DNA of 64,000 bases, taken from positions 1-64,000 of the forward strand of contig CALXDD010000004.1 in assembly GCA_944386985.1 (NCBI GenBank), in the 5' to 3' direction. This document shows positions 25,451 to 33,390 of the stretch, piece after piece (position 1 is the stretch's first letter; every line of letters begins with the position of its first letter). This stretch comes from an uncultured Oscillospiraceae bacterium (GTDB lineage: Bacteria > Bacillota > Clostridia > Oscillospirales > Oscillospiraceae). The position numbers were made by a program, and so were the translations under genes. Under the pieces are notes generated by a model. That model did no database searches. It saw only the letters and a program-made list of their open reading frames with translations, and had not been told where the DNA came from.

Positions 25451-26028
25451 TACAGTTCCTCCTCGCTGATGGTTCGCATGACTTTTGCGGGCACACCGCC
25501 CACAATAGCGTGATCCGACACATCCCTGGTGACCACCGCTCCGGCGGCCACAATAGCGCCGTCTCCGATGGTCACGCCGGGCAGCACCGTGGCGTTAGCG
25601 CCAATCCAGACATTTTTGCCGATATGGATGGGCTTGGGGATCATAGTACCCCGGTCCTTGGGGGACATGGCGTGGTTGAGCGTGGCCAGCACCACATTAT
25701 GGCCGATGAGAGCGCCGTCGTCGATGTAAATGCCGCCCTGGTCCTGGAATTTGCAGCCCATGTTCAGAAAAACGTTCTTTCCGATGTGGATGTTCTTTCC
25801 GCAGTCGGTATAAAAAGGCGGGAAGAGCCCGAAGGTCTCATCCACCGGCCGGCCAATCAGCCGGGAGAAGAGGGCACGCAGCTCCTCCGGCGTATGGTAG
25901 CTGCCGTTGATCTCCGCTGTGATGCGCAGCGCCTCCTGGCTGACGGCGTGCATGAACAGATGGGCTTCGCTGCCCCCCTGCACCGGCTTTCCGCTGTTCA
26001 GGTGTTCCAAAAATGCTTGCAGATCCAT
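25450..26028 (-). CDS. Hexapeptide-repeat O-acetyltransferase (maltose/galactoside type)
   Basis: The 192-aa protein has the left-handed beta-helix repeats of the LacA/Maa family (IGKNVFLNMGCKFQDQGGIY, IGKNVWIGANATVLPGVTIG) with the catalytic histidine in LNHAMSP. The N-terminal domain (about 1-60) is the Mac domain typical of maltose acetyltransferases. It acetylates a sugar using acetyl-CoA. It is the first gene of the operon divergent from lysR, an unusual companion for redox genes. Confidence 0.88.
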   Translation of the reverse strand: MDLQAFLEHLNSGKPVQGGSEAHLFMHAVSQEALRITAEINGSYHTPEELRALFSRLIGRPVDETFGLFPPFYTDCGKNIHIGKNVFLNMGCKFQDQGGIYIDDGALIGHNVVLATLNHAMSPKDRGTMIPKPIHIGKNVWIGANATVLPGVTIGDGAIVAAGAVVTRDVSDHAIVGGVPAKVMRTISEEEL

Positions 26029-26061
26029 GTCAAACTCCTGTTTCCTGTTATTTTCAGTTTT

Positions 26062-26091
26062 ATTGTATCACCTGCCGAATCAGATAGCCAA
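26062..26091 (-). promoter_or_regulatory. Promoter of the acetyltransferase/redox operon
   Basis: Minus strand: TTGGCT (26086-26091), 18-bp spacer, TACAAT (26062-26067). Between it and lysR the dyad CTATAGCTGACCTAT (about 26124-26138) could be a LysR site. Confidence 0.6.
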
Positions 26092-26170
26092 TACCTATAC
26101 AGAATAATTTACTATGCTTGAAACCTATAGCTGACCTATGGTATCATCAGTCTGACCGGAGGTGAATGAC

Positions 26171-27115
26171 ATGGAATTGAGAGTGCTGCAGTACTTCCTG
26201 GCAGTAGCGCGGGAGCAGAACATCTCGGCGGCAGCCCAGTCTCTCCACCTCACCCAGCCCACCCTCTCCCGGCAGCTGAGGGAGCTGGAGGAGGAGCTGG
26301 GCAAACAGCTGATGGTCCGGGGCAGCCGCAAGATTACCCTTACTGAGGAAGGCATGCTGCTGCGGAAGCGGGCGGAGGAGATTTTGGAGCTGGTGGACCG
26401 GACAGAGAAAGAGGTCACGCGGTCTGACGGCACCATCAGTGGGGATATCTACATCGGCACCGGAGAAACCGACGGAATGCGCCAGATCGCCCGGACCGCC
26501 AACCGGATTCAGGCACACTACCCGGGCATCCGCTTCCACATCGTCAGCGGCGATGCCGTGGATGTGTGCGAGCGTCTGGACAAGGGCCTTTTGGATTTTG
26601 GCGTTCTCCTTGGGGACATCGACAAGATCAAATACCATTACATGGAGCTGCCCATGAAGGACATCTGGGGCGTTCTGATGCGGCGGGACAGTCCCCTGGC
26701 CCAGCAGGATGCCGTGTCGCCCCGGGACCTGTGGGACAAACCTCTGATCCTCTCCCGCCAGGTAGACAACAAAAGCGGCCTGTACCGTTGGCTTGGGAAG
26801 GACCCCACGGTACTCCACACCGTGGCCACCTATAACCTCATTTACAACGCCTCCTTGATGGTGGACGAAGGAATGGGCTACGCCTTTACCCTGGATAAGC
26901 TGGTGAACACCAACGGCAGCAATCTCTGCTTTCGTCCGCTGAGACCGAAGCTGGAGCTTGGGATGTACCTGGTGTGGAAGAAGTCCCAAATCTTCTCCAA
27001 GGCGGCGGAGCTGTTTCTGGAACGCCTGCAGGAGCAGCTGTGTCCTCCCAGCGGAGAGCAGGAAGGCCCGGACCATGCTGAAAGGGAGGAGCCTTGTGGA
27101 AGTTCAGATTTCTGA
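26171..27115 (+). CDS. LysR family regulator
   Basis: The 314-aa activator has the N-terminal helix-turn-helix (NISAAAQSLHLTQPTLSRQL, about 17-36) and a LysR substrate-binding domain starting about residue 90 (ISGDIYIGTGETDGMRQIA). I choose ATG 26171: GGAGG is 8 nt upstream, while the ATG at 26162 is too close to it. It is divergent from the five-gene operon and very likely controls it in response to a small organic inducer. The C-terminal tail after about residue 295 is charged and low in complexity. Confidence 0.92.
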   Translation: MELRVLQYFLAVAREQNISAAAQSLHLTQPTLSRQLRELEEELGKQLMVRGSRKITLTEEGMLLRKRAEEILELVDRTEKEVTRSDGTISGDIYIGTGETDGMRQIARTANRIQAHYPGIRFHIVSGDAVDVCERLDKGLLDFGVLLGDIDKIKYHYMELPMKDIWGVLMRRDSPLAQQDAVSPRDLWDKPLILSRQVDNKSGLYRWLGKDPTVLHTVATYNLIYNASLMVDEGMGYAFTLDKLVNTNGSNLCFRPLRPKLELGMYLVWKKSQIFSKAAELFLERLQEQLCPPSGEQEGPDHAEREEPCGSSDF

Positions 27116-27448
27116 TCTCTTTGATCTACAGGCGACGCCGCCGGGATCATGCAGCAGTATTTCTTCTACTACGTTCAAAACCACAAGGTGGAGGCGGCTT
27201 GACGTCAGGAAAAGTGAAAGACCATGCCAGTCTTCGGCTTTCGCCAGAGACTCAGCCTCTCTCGAGTCCAGACAGGCTTTTCCAGCGCCGTACACAGCGA
27301 GTGACCGCTTCCCTGCCGTCTATATCGCCAAAATACCCAAAAGTTTGGAAATTTTATTGCTTTCCTGCTAAATATTTTTCAAAATCTGCCGATGGATATT
27401 ATATAGGAGCAGTTTCTGCGTTGCGTGCGCAAGGAGGGAGTGGCTGTC
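27116..27448. other. Intergenic region after lysR
   Basis: I see no gene with a ribosome site here. A weak promoter-like pair (TTTTCA, 17 bp, TTATAT, about 27376-27404) precedes the next gene. No clear terminator for lysR was found. Confidence 0.45.
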
Positions 27449-27994
27449 ATGTCATTGACCATTTCAAACCGAAGCGGTCGGGTACAGAACTCTATGATAA
27501 ATAGCAGGCAGACCGCAATCACTCAACCCACAAATCAGAAAAGCCCGGCAAGGGAGCGGACGACAGACCGTCTGGAGTGGTCTTCCAGTTTACTGTCCCA
27601 GCCGGAAAGAAAAACGGTGCTGGATCTGCTGTGCCCCCACCAGGAGGAGGAAAAGACTGCGCTGGAGTCCATGTCGGACTTCCTGTCTGAACAGATGAAG
27701 ATCCAAAAGCTGTGCGCCAAAATTGCGGCCCGCATCCGGGCGGGAGATCAGGTGCCGCTGAAGGACCGCCGGTATCTTCGGCAGCGAAATCCCATGCAGT
27801 ATCTGATGGCAACCCTGATGCAGGAACACAATGACAATCCAAAGCGTTGGAAAACCCTGCTGAAAAACGAAGATTGGGAAAAGCAGGAGCCTTCTGCTTC
27901 CAAAATATCTGCTGAAATCATCACAGCCGGAGCGTCCGCCGGCTCATCCGCCCCCGCTGTGTCTTCGGGCAACTCCGAGTCGGCCCAGACTTGA
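27449..27994 (+). CDS. Hypothetical soluble protein
   Basis: A 181-aa protein starting at ATG 27449 (AAGGAGGG 10 nt upstream; eight more in-frame codons lie before it). The N-terminal 45 residues and the C-terminal 30 are low-complexity and Ser/Thr/Ala/Gln-rich; the centre (about 55-140) is helical and charged (EEKTALESMSDFLSEQMKIQ). I do not recognise a family. It lies alone between lysR and a strong terminator in the less ordered part of the window. Confidence 0.6.
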   Translation: MSLTISNRSGRVQNSMINSRQTAITQPTNQKSPARERTTDRLEWSSSLLSQPERKTVLDLLCPHQEEEKTALESMSDFLSEQMKIQKLCAKIAARIRAGDQVPLKDRRYLRQRNPMQYLMATLMQEHNDNPKRWKTLLKNEDWEKQEPSASKISAEIITAGASAGSSAPAVSSGNSESAQT

Positions 27995-28076
27995 CAAAGC
28001 AGTCCAAAGCCTCATTAAAAAATGCGCTGCAGCTGCTGGATGACCTGCTTGAAAATGGCCGATATGTCTGCAAAGC

Positions 28077-28116
28077 AAAGGGAGCCCCTTGCAGAATTCT
28101 GCAAGGGGCTCCCTTT
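28077..28116 (+). terminator. Terminator after the hypothetical gene
   Basis: AAAGGGAGCCCCTTGCAG and CTGCAAGGGGCTCCCTTT form an 18-bp stem with a 4-nt loop, followed by CTATTATTTT. It can also serve the minus-strand GNAT gene. Confidence 0.88.
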
Positions 28117-28228
28117 CTATTATTTTATCTGTTCCTTTGAGGATTATCCGCACTTTTAAGAAGCAAAAAACACATGCTGTCACTGAAGCAGACGATGCGG
28201 TCCGGCCGCTGATCAACCAGGAGTTCTC

Positions 28229-28735
28229 CTACCGCAAATCAAGATACATCAATTCAAAGTCTGCATATTTGTCCCCTATTTTGAAGAAGGCCGGTGAAGT
28301 TCCAATCCGCTTGAATCCGCATTTCTCGTACAGGCGAACGGCGCGTATATTGTCGCTTCTTACTTCAAGATTCAGAATTTCAATACCATGTTCTCTGGCA
28401 TATGTGATCAGTGCATCCATCATCATACTGCCTATGCCATGGCCCCATTCTCTCCTCACCACGGAAACGCTGAGTTCCGCCCGATGATTCATGCGCCGCG
28501 GAAGCGCACTCAGGCTTCCCGTCCCAACCAGTTTTCCATCTTTCCACGCGCAGAGGAATACGGAACGCTTCTCACTTTTCATCATCTGCAGAAATGCCCG
28601 CTCCTGCTCAAACGAAATCGGCAGTCCGTCCGGCCCGTAGGTCAGATTGTCGGACTCCCCTCCCACCTGCTTCATGAATGCAATCAGCAGCTCCGCATCC
28701 TCCGGTGATGCCTCCCGAATGATAAGATTTCCCAT
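28229..28735 (-). CDS. GNAT family N-acetyltransferase
   Basis: The 168-aa protein has the GNAT acetyl-CoA motif RREWGHGIGSMMMDA (about 96-110) and the C-terminal block SDNIRAVRLYEKCGFKRIGT. It acetylates an amine; the substrate (antibiotic, peptide or polyamine) cannot be told. It is downstream of rtcB in the same direction, separated by 95 bp, and could be co-transcribed. Confidence 0.88.
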   Translation of the reverse strand: MGNLIIREASPEDAELLIAFMKQVGGESDNLTYGPDGLPISFEQERAFLQMMKSEKRSVFLCAWKDGKLVGTGSLSALPRRMNHRAELSVSVVRREWGHGIGSMMMDALITYAREHGIEILNLEVRSDNIRAVRLYEKCGFKRIGTSPAFFKIGDKYADFELMYLDLR

Positions 28736-28830
28736 TCAGACCGCCTTTCAATCTCCCATTTTCTGTCGTACCTCTTCCAAACTGGAAACCGCATACAATT
28801 GGGGAACCTATATTCCAGCGCAGCCTCTGC

Positions 28831-30039
28831 TCACTCCTCATCCCCGGCCTTGAAATTATAAACCGGCCGGATGATTTTCACCACATCCGCCGTAGGACCG
28901 ATGTTGTCCAGAATGTCCTCCATTCCCTTGTAGGCCATGGGACACTCATCCAGGGTAGCCTTGCTCACCGAGGTGGTATAGACCTCCGCCATCTGCTTTT
29001 TGAACTCGGACACGGTGAAGGACTGCTTGGCGTCTGCCCGGCTCATGAGGCGGCCTGCGCCATGGGGCGCGGAACAGTTCCAGTCCTCGTTGCCCCTGCC
29101 TACGCACAGAAGGCTTCCGTCCCGCATATTGATGGGGATCAGCAGCTGTTCTCCAGCCTTGGCGGACACAGCCCCTTTCCGCAGGATCATGGCGTCGGTG
29201 TCAATGTAGTTGTGGATGGTGGTGAATTGCTCCTCCACATGGAGTTTCATTCCCTTGACGATTTCGTCCATTATGGCCTGCCGGTTCAGCATGGCGAAGT
29301 GCTGGACGATTTTCATGTCATGGAGATACTGCTCAAACAGCTCCCCGGACACATAGGCCAGAGTTTTGGGAATATTGGTCCGCTTGAGATTCTTCAGTTT
29401 CTTCAGTTCTTTCTGGATCTCCCGCCCCCGGCCCTCCGCCTTCATCTGGTTGATCAGCGCCTCTATGGAGGCGTCGTCGGTGCGGTTGAGGACCTTGTAG
29501 CCCGCCTCCTGATAGTAACCGGCCACCTCCACTCCCAGATGGCGGCTGCCGGAATGAACCACGATATAGAGATCTCCCTCATCATCCCTGTCCACCTCGA
29601 TGAAGTGGTTGCCGCCGCCCAAAGTACCGATGCTCTTTTCCGCCCGGAGCAGATCCACATGGCGGGCGCAGCACAGCTCGCTCAGGTCGATCTGGCTGAG
29701 ATACCGGTGGGCCTTGTCCCGGATGGAGAAGCCGGAGGGTATCTTCTCGTAAATCAGCTTATCCAGCTTCTGCAGCTCCAGCCGAGTTTCCCGGATGCGG
29801 GTGGTCTCCATGCCGCAGCCGATGTCCACCCCCACCAGGTTGGGCACCACCTTGTCGGTGATGGTCATGGTGGTGCCGATGGTACAGCCCGCTCCGGCAT
29901 GGATATCGGGCATCAGCCGGATGCGGCTGCCCGCCGTGAATTCCTGATTGCACAGTTCCTGGACCTGTGCGATAGAGGCGCTGTCCACCACATCAGTAAA
30001 GATTTTGGCAGTGTTATATTTTCCTTTGACTTCAATCAT
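28831..30039 (-). CDS. rtcB: RNA-splicing ligase RtcB family
   Basis: The 402-aa enzyme joins RNA 3'-phosphate or cyclic phosphate to 5'-OH using GTP and manganese. Signature parts are DIHAGAG, VGVDIGCGM (metal cysteine), GTLGGGNHFIEV (metal and catalytic histidine), HSGSR, and APHGAGR with the histidine that is guanylylated. Length is typical of the shorter bacterial RtcB2-like branch. No RtcA or archease gene is nearby. GAGAGGAAG precedes the ATG. Confidence 0.93.
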   Translation of the reverse strand: MIEVKGKYNTAKIFTDVVDSASIAQVQELCNQEFTAGSRIRLMPDIHAGAGCTIGTTMTITDKVVPNLVGVDIGCGMETTRIRETRLELQKLDKLIYEKIPSGFSIRDKAHRYLSQIDLSELCCARHVDLLRAEKSIGTLGGGNHFIEVDRDDEGDLYIVVHSGSRHLGVEVAGYYQEAGYKVLNRTDDASIEALINQMKAEGRGREIQKELKKLKNLKRTNIPKTLAYVSGELFEQYLHDMKIVQHFAMLNRQAIMDEIVKGMKLHVEEQFTTIHNYIDTDAMILRKGAVSAKAGEQLLIPINMRDGSLLCVGRGNEDWNCSAPHGAGRLMSRADAKQSFTVSEFKKQMAEVYTTSVSKATLDECPMAYKGMEDILDNIGPTADVVKIIRPVYNFKAGDEE

Positions 30040-30333
30040 TGCTTCCTCTCAATCGTTTACCTGCAGGGGCAGTGCCCCCCGTATACTCCTGTAGCACAGC
30101 ATCCGCCCGGCTTTCTTCTCATCACAAGCCCTCTCCCGGCTTCTGCGGACCTCTCCCTAATATTCCCCGGTCAAATCATAGCATACCGGCCCTCCTCTGA
30201 AAGATGCTCCTGTCGATTCCACCCCGCCATGGTCCGGGCCTCGCATGGTCCATAGATTCAACCAGCAGTTCAATGACAAACGGTCTGCTTGGGACTATGA
30301 TAGACCCAGTAAAAAACAAGGGAGGCAAACCGA
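30040..30333. other. Divergent intergenic region between rtcB and the next gene
   Basis: About 290 bp holding the divergent upstream regions. A small GGGGCAGTGCCCC hairpin (about 30066-30078) is present, but I could not define a convincing promoter or gene. Confidence 0.4.
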
Positions 30334-30984
30334 ATGAATCTGAAAGACGCATTCCGTGTCCAGAACAAACTCCAATCCGTCATGGCCCAGGCGACGGACA
30401 TCCTGGAGGATCACCGGAATATCCTCAAAATCAAGACGACACATCTGCGAAGCAAGGTCATGAACGACGCGCAGGACGTGGTCGTGGAAGAAAACGCCCC
30501 CAGTGAATATGCCGGCCATGCCAATGAGATCGCGGAATTTCTCATGGCCATGATGGAGGAGCGGGAAAAGCTCAGCCGGGCAATCCATGACGCCAAGGGC
30601 AGACTGGCACTTGATATGGACAGCGAAGCTGGTCTCAACCGGCAGCGGCAGGCACTGTCCCGCATTTTCCGCAGTATGACCGCTCTGCGCAGCAGTGAGA
30701 AAATCATCACCGGCGGCGGCTGCGGATATCGTTTTAACGGCGAGGGGAACCAGATCACATACCGCTGCGATGCCAGACAGGTGGTTACCATCGATTTTGA
30801 CCGGAACAAGATCCGCACACTGGCGGCTTCCCTTGGGAAAAAATCCGATGATCTCTCTATGGAAATGGACCGGTGCCTGGTCAATACAGAGGTGGACTAT
30901 GCCCCTCCCTTCGACTTCAACGACAGCTTCGACACAATTCTGACCGATTTCATTGAGGCCGCAGCGCCCGACAGGAACCCATAA
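30334..30984 (+). CDS. Uncharacterised conserved protein
   Basis: The 216-aa soluble protein has a helical N-terminus (NLKDAFRVQNKLQSVMAQAT) and a C-terminal region with TGGGCGYRFNGEGNQITYRC and VTIDFDRNKIR. GGGAGG lies 8 nt before the ATG. I believe similar proteins occur in other clostridial genomes, but I cannot name a domain or function. It is surrounded by other small, regulatory or unrecognised genes, so an accessory origin is possible. Confidence 0.65.
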   Translation: MNLKDAFRVQNKLQSVMAQATDILEDHRNILKIKTTHLRSKVMNDAQDVVVEENAPSEYAGHANEIAEFLMAMMEEREKLSRAIHDAKGRLALDMDSEAGLNRQRQALSRIFRSMTALRSSEKIITGGGCGYRFNGEGNQITYRCDARQVVTIDFDRNKIRTLAASLGKKSDDLSMEMDRCLVNTEVDYAPPFDFNDSFDTILTDFIEAAAPDRNP

Positions 30985-31337
30985 GAGGCCCGCTATGCTT
31001 TCAGGCATAGCGGGTATGGCAAAACGGATGCGCCTGCGATGGCCGGTTCAGACGCAGATGAACTATGATGCTGCGTGTTCTGCAGAGGAGTCAAACGCTT
31101 TACTCAGAGACGGCGGCTATCTATGCCGGTCTGTATTTCCCGTGATTCGCTTTGCTCCCCGCCCACCGCCACACCGCAATTTCTTCCATCCGCAAATCCG
31201 CTCTCTCACCTGATTTCGCCAATACGTTTCCCCCTTCAGGTTCGCCTGACCATATGGAAAGAAAGTCGCCTGGAAATCCGCATGGTTTGATCTGCCGCCC
31301 GGCAGATCTTAGCATGGGAGTTCCGGCGGATAAGGGT
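30985..31337. other. Intergenic region with hairpins, no gene seen
   Basis: A perfect hairpin CCCGCTATGC/GCATAGCGGG (30989-31014) follows the stop of the upstream gene but has no T-tract. A second inverted repeat, GATCTGCC/GGCAGATC (31289-31308), lies downstream of the XRE gene. Open frames in between have no ribosome sites. Confidence 0.5.
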
Positions 31338-31664
31338 CTAAGCAGCTTTGAAGTTTTGCCATACCCCCTGTGCCTGATCGTAAAACAAGATCATATGATT
31401 GGAGCAGCAGGCGGCTGCCTGCTGCTCGGAGGATGTAGGTACCAGAATCTCATTCATAGAAATCTGAAACAGTTCACTGAGCGCGTAGAGGTTGTCAATA
31501 CTCGGCAGGCTCTGTCCTCTCTGCCATTTATAGATCGCCTGTGGTTCTTCAAAACCGAAAAAGCGCTGCAGATCCCTGACCGTCAGCCCCCGCTCACGGC
31601 GCAGCCGGGTGATGTTCGCTCCGGTCGCAGCAGGATCAATCACAGGGAACCGGATGATCGCCAT
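31338..31664 (-). CDS. XRE-type helix-turn-helix regulator
   Basis: The 108-aa protein has a lambda-repressor-like domain (ITRLRRERGLTVRDLQRFFG then AIYKWQRGQSLPSIDNLYAL, about residues 18-65) and a short tail. The start at 31664 has GGAGG 8 nt upstream. It is divergent from a small basic protein gene. Its likely operator is an ACAATTGT palindrome between the two. Confidence 0.85.
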   Translation of the reverse strand: MAIIRFPVIDPAATGANITRLRRERGLTVRDLQRFFGFEEPQAIYKWQRGQSLPSIDNLYALSELFQISMNEILVPTSSEQQAAACCSNHMILFYDQAQGVWQNFKAA

Positions 31665-31712
31665 AAAAGCCGCCTCCATTCTTTCCAGTCAGATTCGCTG
31701 TGTAGGACACCT

Positions 31713-31774
31713 ACTATAGCGGATCTCTCCATTGAATACAAGGCCCGGCGAGTAAATGTAATACAATTGTTACA
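31713..31774 (-). promoter_or_regulatory. Promoter of the XRE gene and adjacent palindrome
   Basis: Minus strand: TTGTAT (31736-31741), 17-bp spacer, TATAGT (31713-31718). Just upstream, TGTAATACAATTGTTACA (31757-31774) carries the perfect ACAATTGT core and TGTAA/TTACA ends, a likely operator shared with the divergent small gene. Confidence 0.6.
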
Positions 31775-31850
31775 AAAAGTGAAAATTTGTAGAGAAACCA
31801 AGCACCTCCCAAGCTCCACGCAATCAATGAAAGGAGGCGAAATATCCATC

Positions 31851-32033
31851 ATGACGCAGATGGTACCACTGAATAAACAGAGTAAGAAAGCCCAGCGGGA
31901 ATACCACTCGGCACAGCGCGGCTCCTGGTACGGTCTCAGCCCGGTCACCCGCACTGTGCCGAGCAGGAAGACCTATGTCAGAAGCCGGAGGAAACAAATG
32001 GACCGCCGCTCTTTGGGATGGGATTCCCCCTGA
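31851..32033 (+). CDS. Small basic conserved protein
   Basis: The 60-aa, Arg/Lys-rich protein contains SKKAQREYHSAQRGSWYGLS and PVTRTVPSRKTY. I recognise this as a small family recurrent in Clostridia (K-KAQREYHA-RGSW-G-PVTRTV), of unknown function and often near mobile-element or regulatory genes. GGAGG is 13 nt before the ATG, longer than ideal, so the exact start is uncertain. It is divergent from the XRE regulator. Confidence 0.6.
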   Translation: MTQMVPLNKQSKKAQREYHSAQRGSWYGLSPVTRTVPSRKTYVRSRRKQMDRRSLGWDSP

Positions 32034-32139
32034 ATTCCTCCGGGCGTTTCTGGCAGATGCGGAAAATTCCCACCCCGTCTCCGTCGGGCAGGGAGTCCGT
32101 CATTGTTCCAAGAGATAAAAGCCTGCATCCGGTATGGCA

Positions 32140-32168
32140 TTGACCGCCGCTTCCCTGAAGCGTACAAT
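32140..32168 (+). promoter_or_regulatory. Promoter of the PNPOx-like gene
   Basis: TTGACC (32140-32145), 17-bp spacer, TACAAT (32163-32168). Confidence 0.75.
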
Positions 32169-32185
32169 AAAAGTAAAGGAGGCGA

Positions 32186-32731
32186 ATGGAGCAAATGTCT
32201 GACACATCCTACTATACCGGCGAAGTCCTCCGTGCGGCAGCCCGCTACTGGGACGAGAAGGACGCGGACAGCGTCAAGCTGGAGAAGACCAAACTGCGGG
32301 CCATGATGGAGGACTACATCAGAGCCAACAACACCTGCGCCCTGGCCACGGGGACCGGAGACTATGTGCGCTGCACCCCCATTGAGTACAGCTACCACGA
32401 CGGCTGCTTCTGGATGTTTTCCGAGGGCGGCAGGAAGTTCATCGGCCTGGCGGAGAACCCCCATGTCTGCCTTGCCATTTTCGACAAGTACGAGGGCTTC
32501 GGCAAGCTGCGCGGCATACAGGTCACGGGCAGAGCAGAACTGGTGGAGCCGTTCAGCGAGACCTACAACGCCCACGCGGCGTTTCAGAAGATCCCTCTGG
32601 ACGCGCTTAGAAAGCTCAGCAGCCCCATGCACCTGATCTGTGTGCATCCGGAGCGCATGGACTGCCTGTTTTCTGATTTCAAGAAGCTTGGCTGCGCTTC
32701 CCGGCAGACGCTGGTGCCGGAGGTTGAATAA
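32186..32731 (+). CDS. Pyridoxamine 5'-phosphate oxidase-like flavin-binding protein
   Basis: The 181-aa protein has the split-barrel fold of the PNPOx-like family (ANNTCALATGTGDYVRCTPI, then FSEGGRKFIGLAENPHVCLA and IQVTGRAELVEPF). Such proteins bind FMN, F420 or haem and reduce small molecules. The ATG at 32186 is only 3 nt from GGAGG and the one at 32195 is 12 nt away, so either may be used. It is a single-gene unit with its own promoter. Confidence 0.82.
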   Translation: MEQMSDTSYYTGEVLRAAARYWDEKDADSVKLEKTKLRAMMEDYIRANNTCALATGTGDYVRCTPIEYSYHDGCFWMFSEGGRKFIGLAENPHVCLAIFDKYEGFGKLRGIQVTGRAELVEPFSETYNAHAAFQKIPLDALRKLSSPMHLICVHPERMDCLFSDFKKLGCASRQTLVPEVE

Positions 32732-32736
32732 AACAA

Positions 32737-32780
32737 GATCGGGCGGCCATCCTCACGGCGCTGAGGACGGCCGCCCGGTC
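32737..32780. terminator. Bidirectional hairpin terminator between convergent genes
   Basis: GGGCGGCC and GGCCGCCC with an inner TCCTCA/TGAGGA stem form a very stable hairpin between the PNPOx-like and flavin reductase genes. The T-tail is poor. Confidence 0.65.
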
Positions 32781-32802
32781 TGTTATGGGGACCGCAGGCA
32801 GT

Positions 32803-33363
32803 TTATTTCAGTTTTGCCCCGTCCCGGAAGGCGTTGCCCACCTTATCTCCCAGTTTGCGGTAGGCGCTGTGGATGGGGTCGAAGATAATGGGCTGGAGCT
32901 TGTCCGGATCGATCTTTCCGCCCTCGTCCAGCACCGACTCGTCGGCGCTGACATTGACAATCTCCCCCACCAGGCGGCAGCTCTCCGGATCGTAGCTGAT
33001 GAGGCGGCACTCCACCGCCATGGGCAGTTCGTTGATAAGAGGGGCGTCCACAAATTCCGACTTGGTGGTGTGCCAGCCCGCCTTCTCCAGCTTGTTGCCC
33101 ACGTTGTTGCCGGACTCGATGCCCACATAATCGCAGGCCGCCATCTCCGCCGCCGTGGCCATGCTGACGGTAAATGCCTTCCGGGCCAGAATGTTGGCGG
33201 TGGTCTTATGGCCGGCGCTGATGCACAGGGACAGCTCCTTGTCGTCGCTGATCCCGCCCCAGGCCGCGTTCATGGCGTCGGGGGTGCCGTCCTCTCCGTA
33301 GGTGGCGAGAATGAATACCGGCTGAGGGTAGGTCCAGGGCTTGGCTCCAAAATTCTTGCGCAT
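32803..33363 (-). CDS. Flavin reductase family protein
   Basis: The 186-aa protein belongs to the split-barrel flavin reductase/FMN-binding family (PQPVFILATYGEDGTPDAMN at the N-terminus, ISAGHKTTANILARKAFTVS). It probably binds FMN and reduces flavin or a small substrate with NAD(P)H. It is 27 bp downstream of the radical SAM gene and closes that operon. Confidence 0.88.
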   Translation of the reverse strand: MRKNFGAKPWTYPQPVFILATYGEDGTPDAMNAAWGGISDDKELSLCISAGHKTTANILARKAFTVSMATAAEMAACDYVGIESGNNVGNKLEKAGWHTTKSEFVDAPLINELPMAVECRLISYDPESCRLVGEIVNVSADESVLDEGGKIDPDKLQPIIFDPIHSAYRKLGDKVGNAFRDGAKLK

Positions 33364-33390
33364 AATAATACCTCCTGTTGTGATTGATTT

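Noticed and set aside
31640..31954. 104-codon minus-strand frame upstream of the XRE gene
   Set aside because: It overlaps the XRE promoter and is antisense to the small basic protein gene; no ribosome site.
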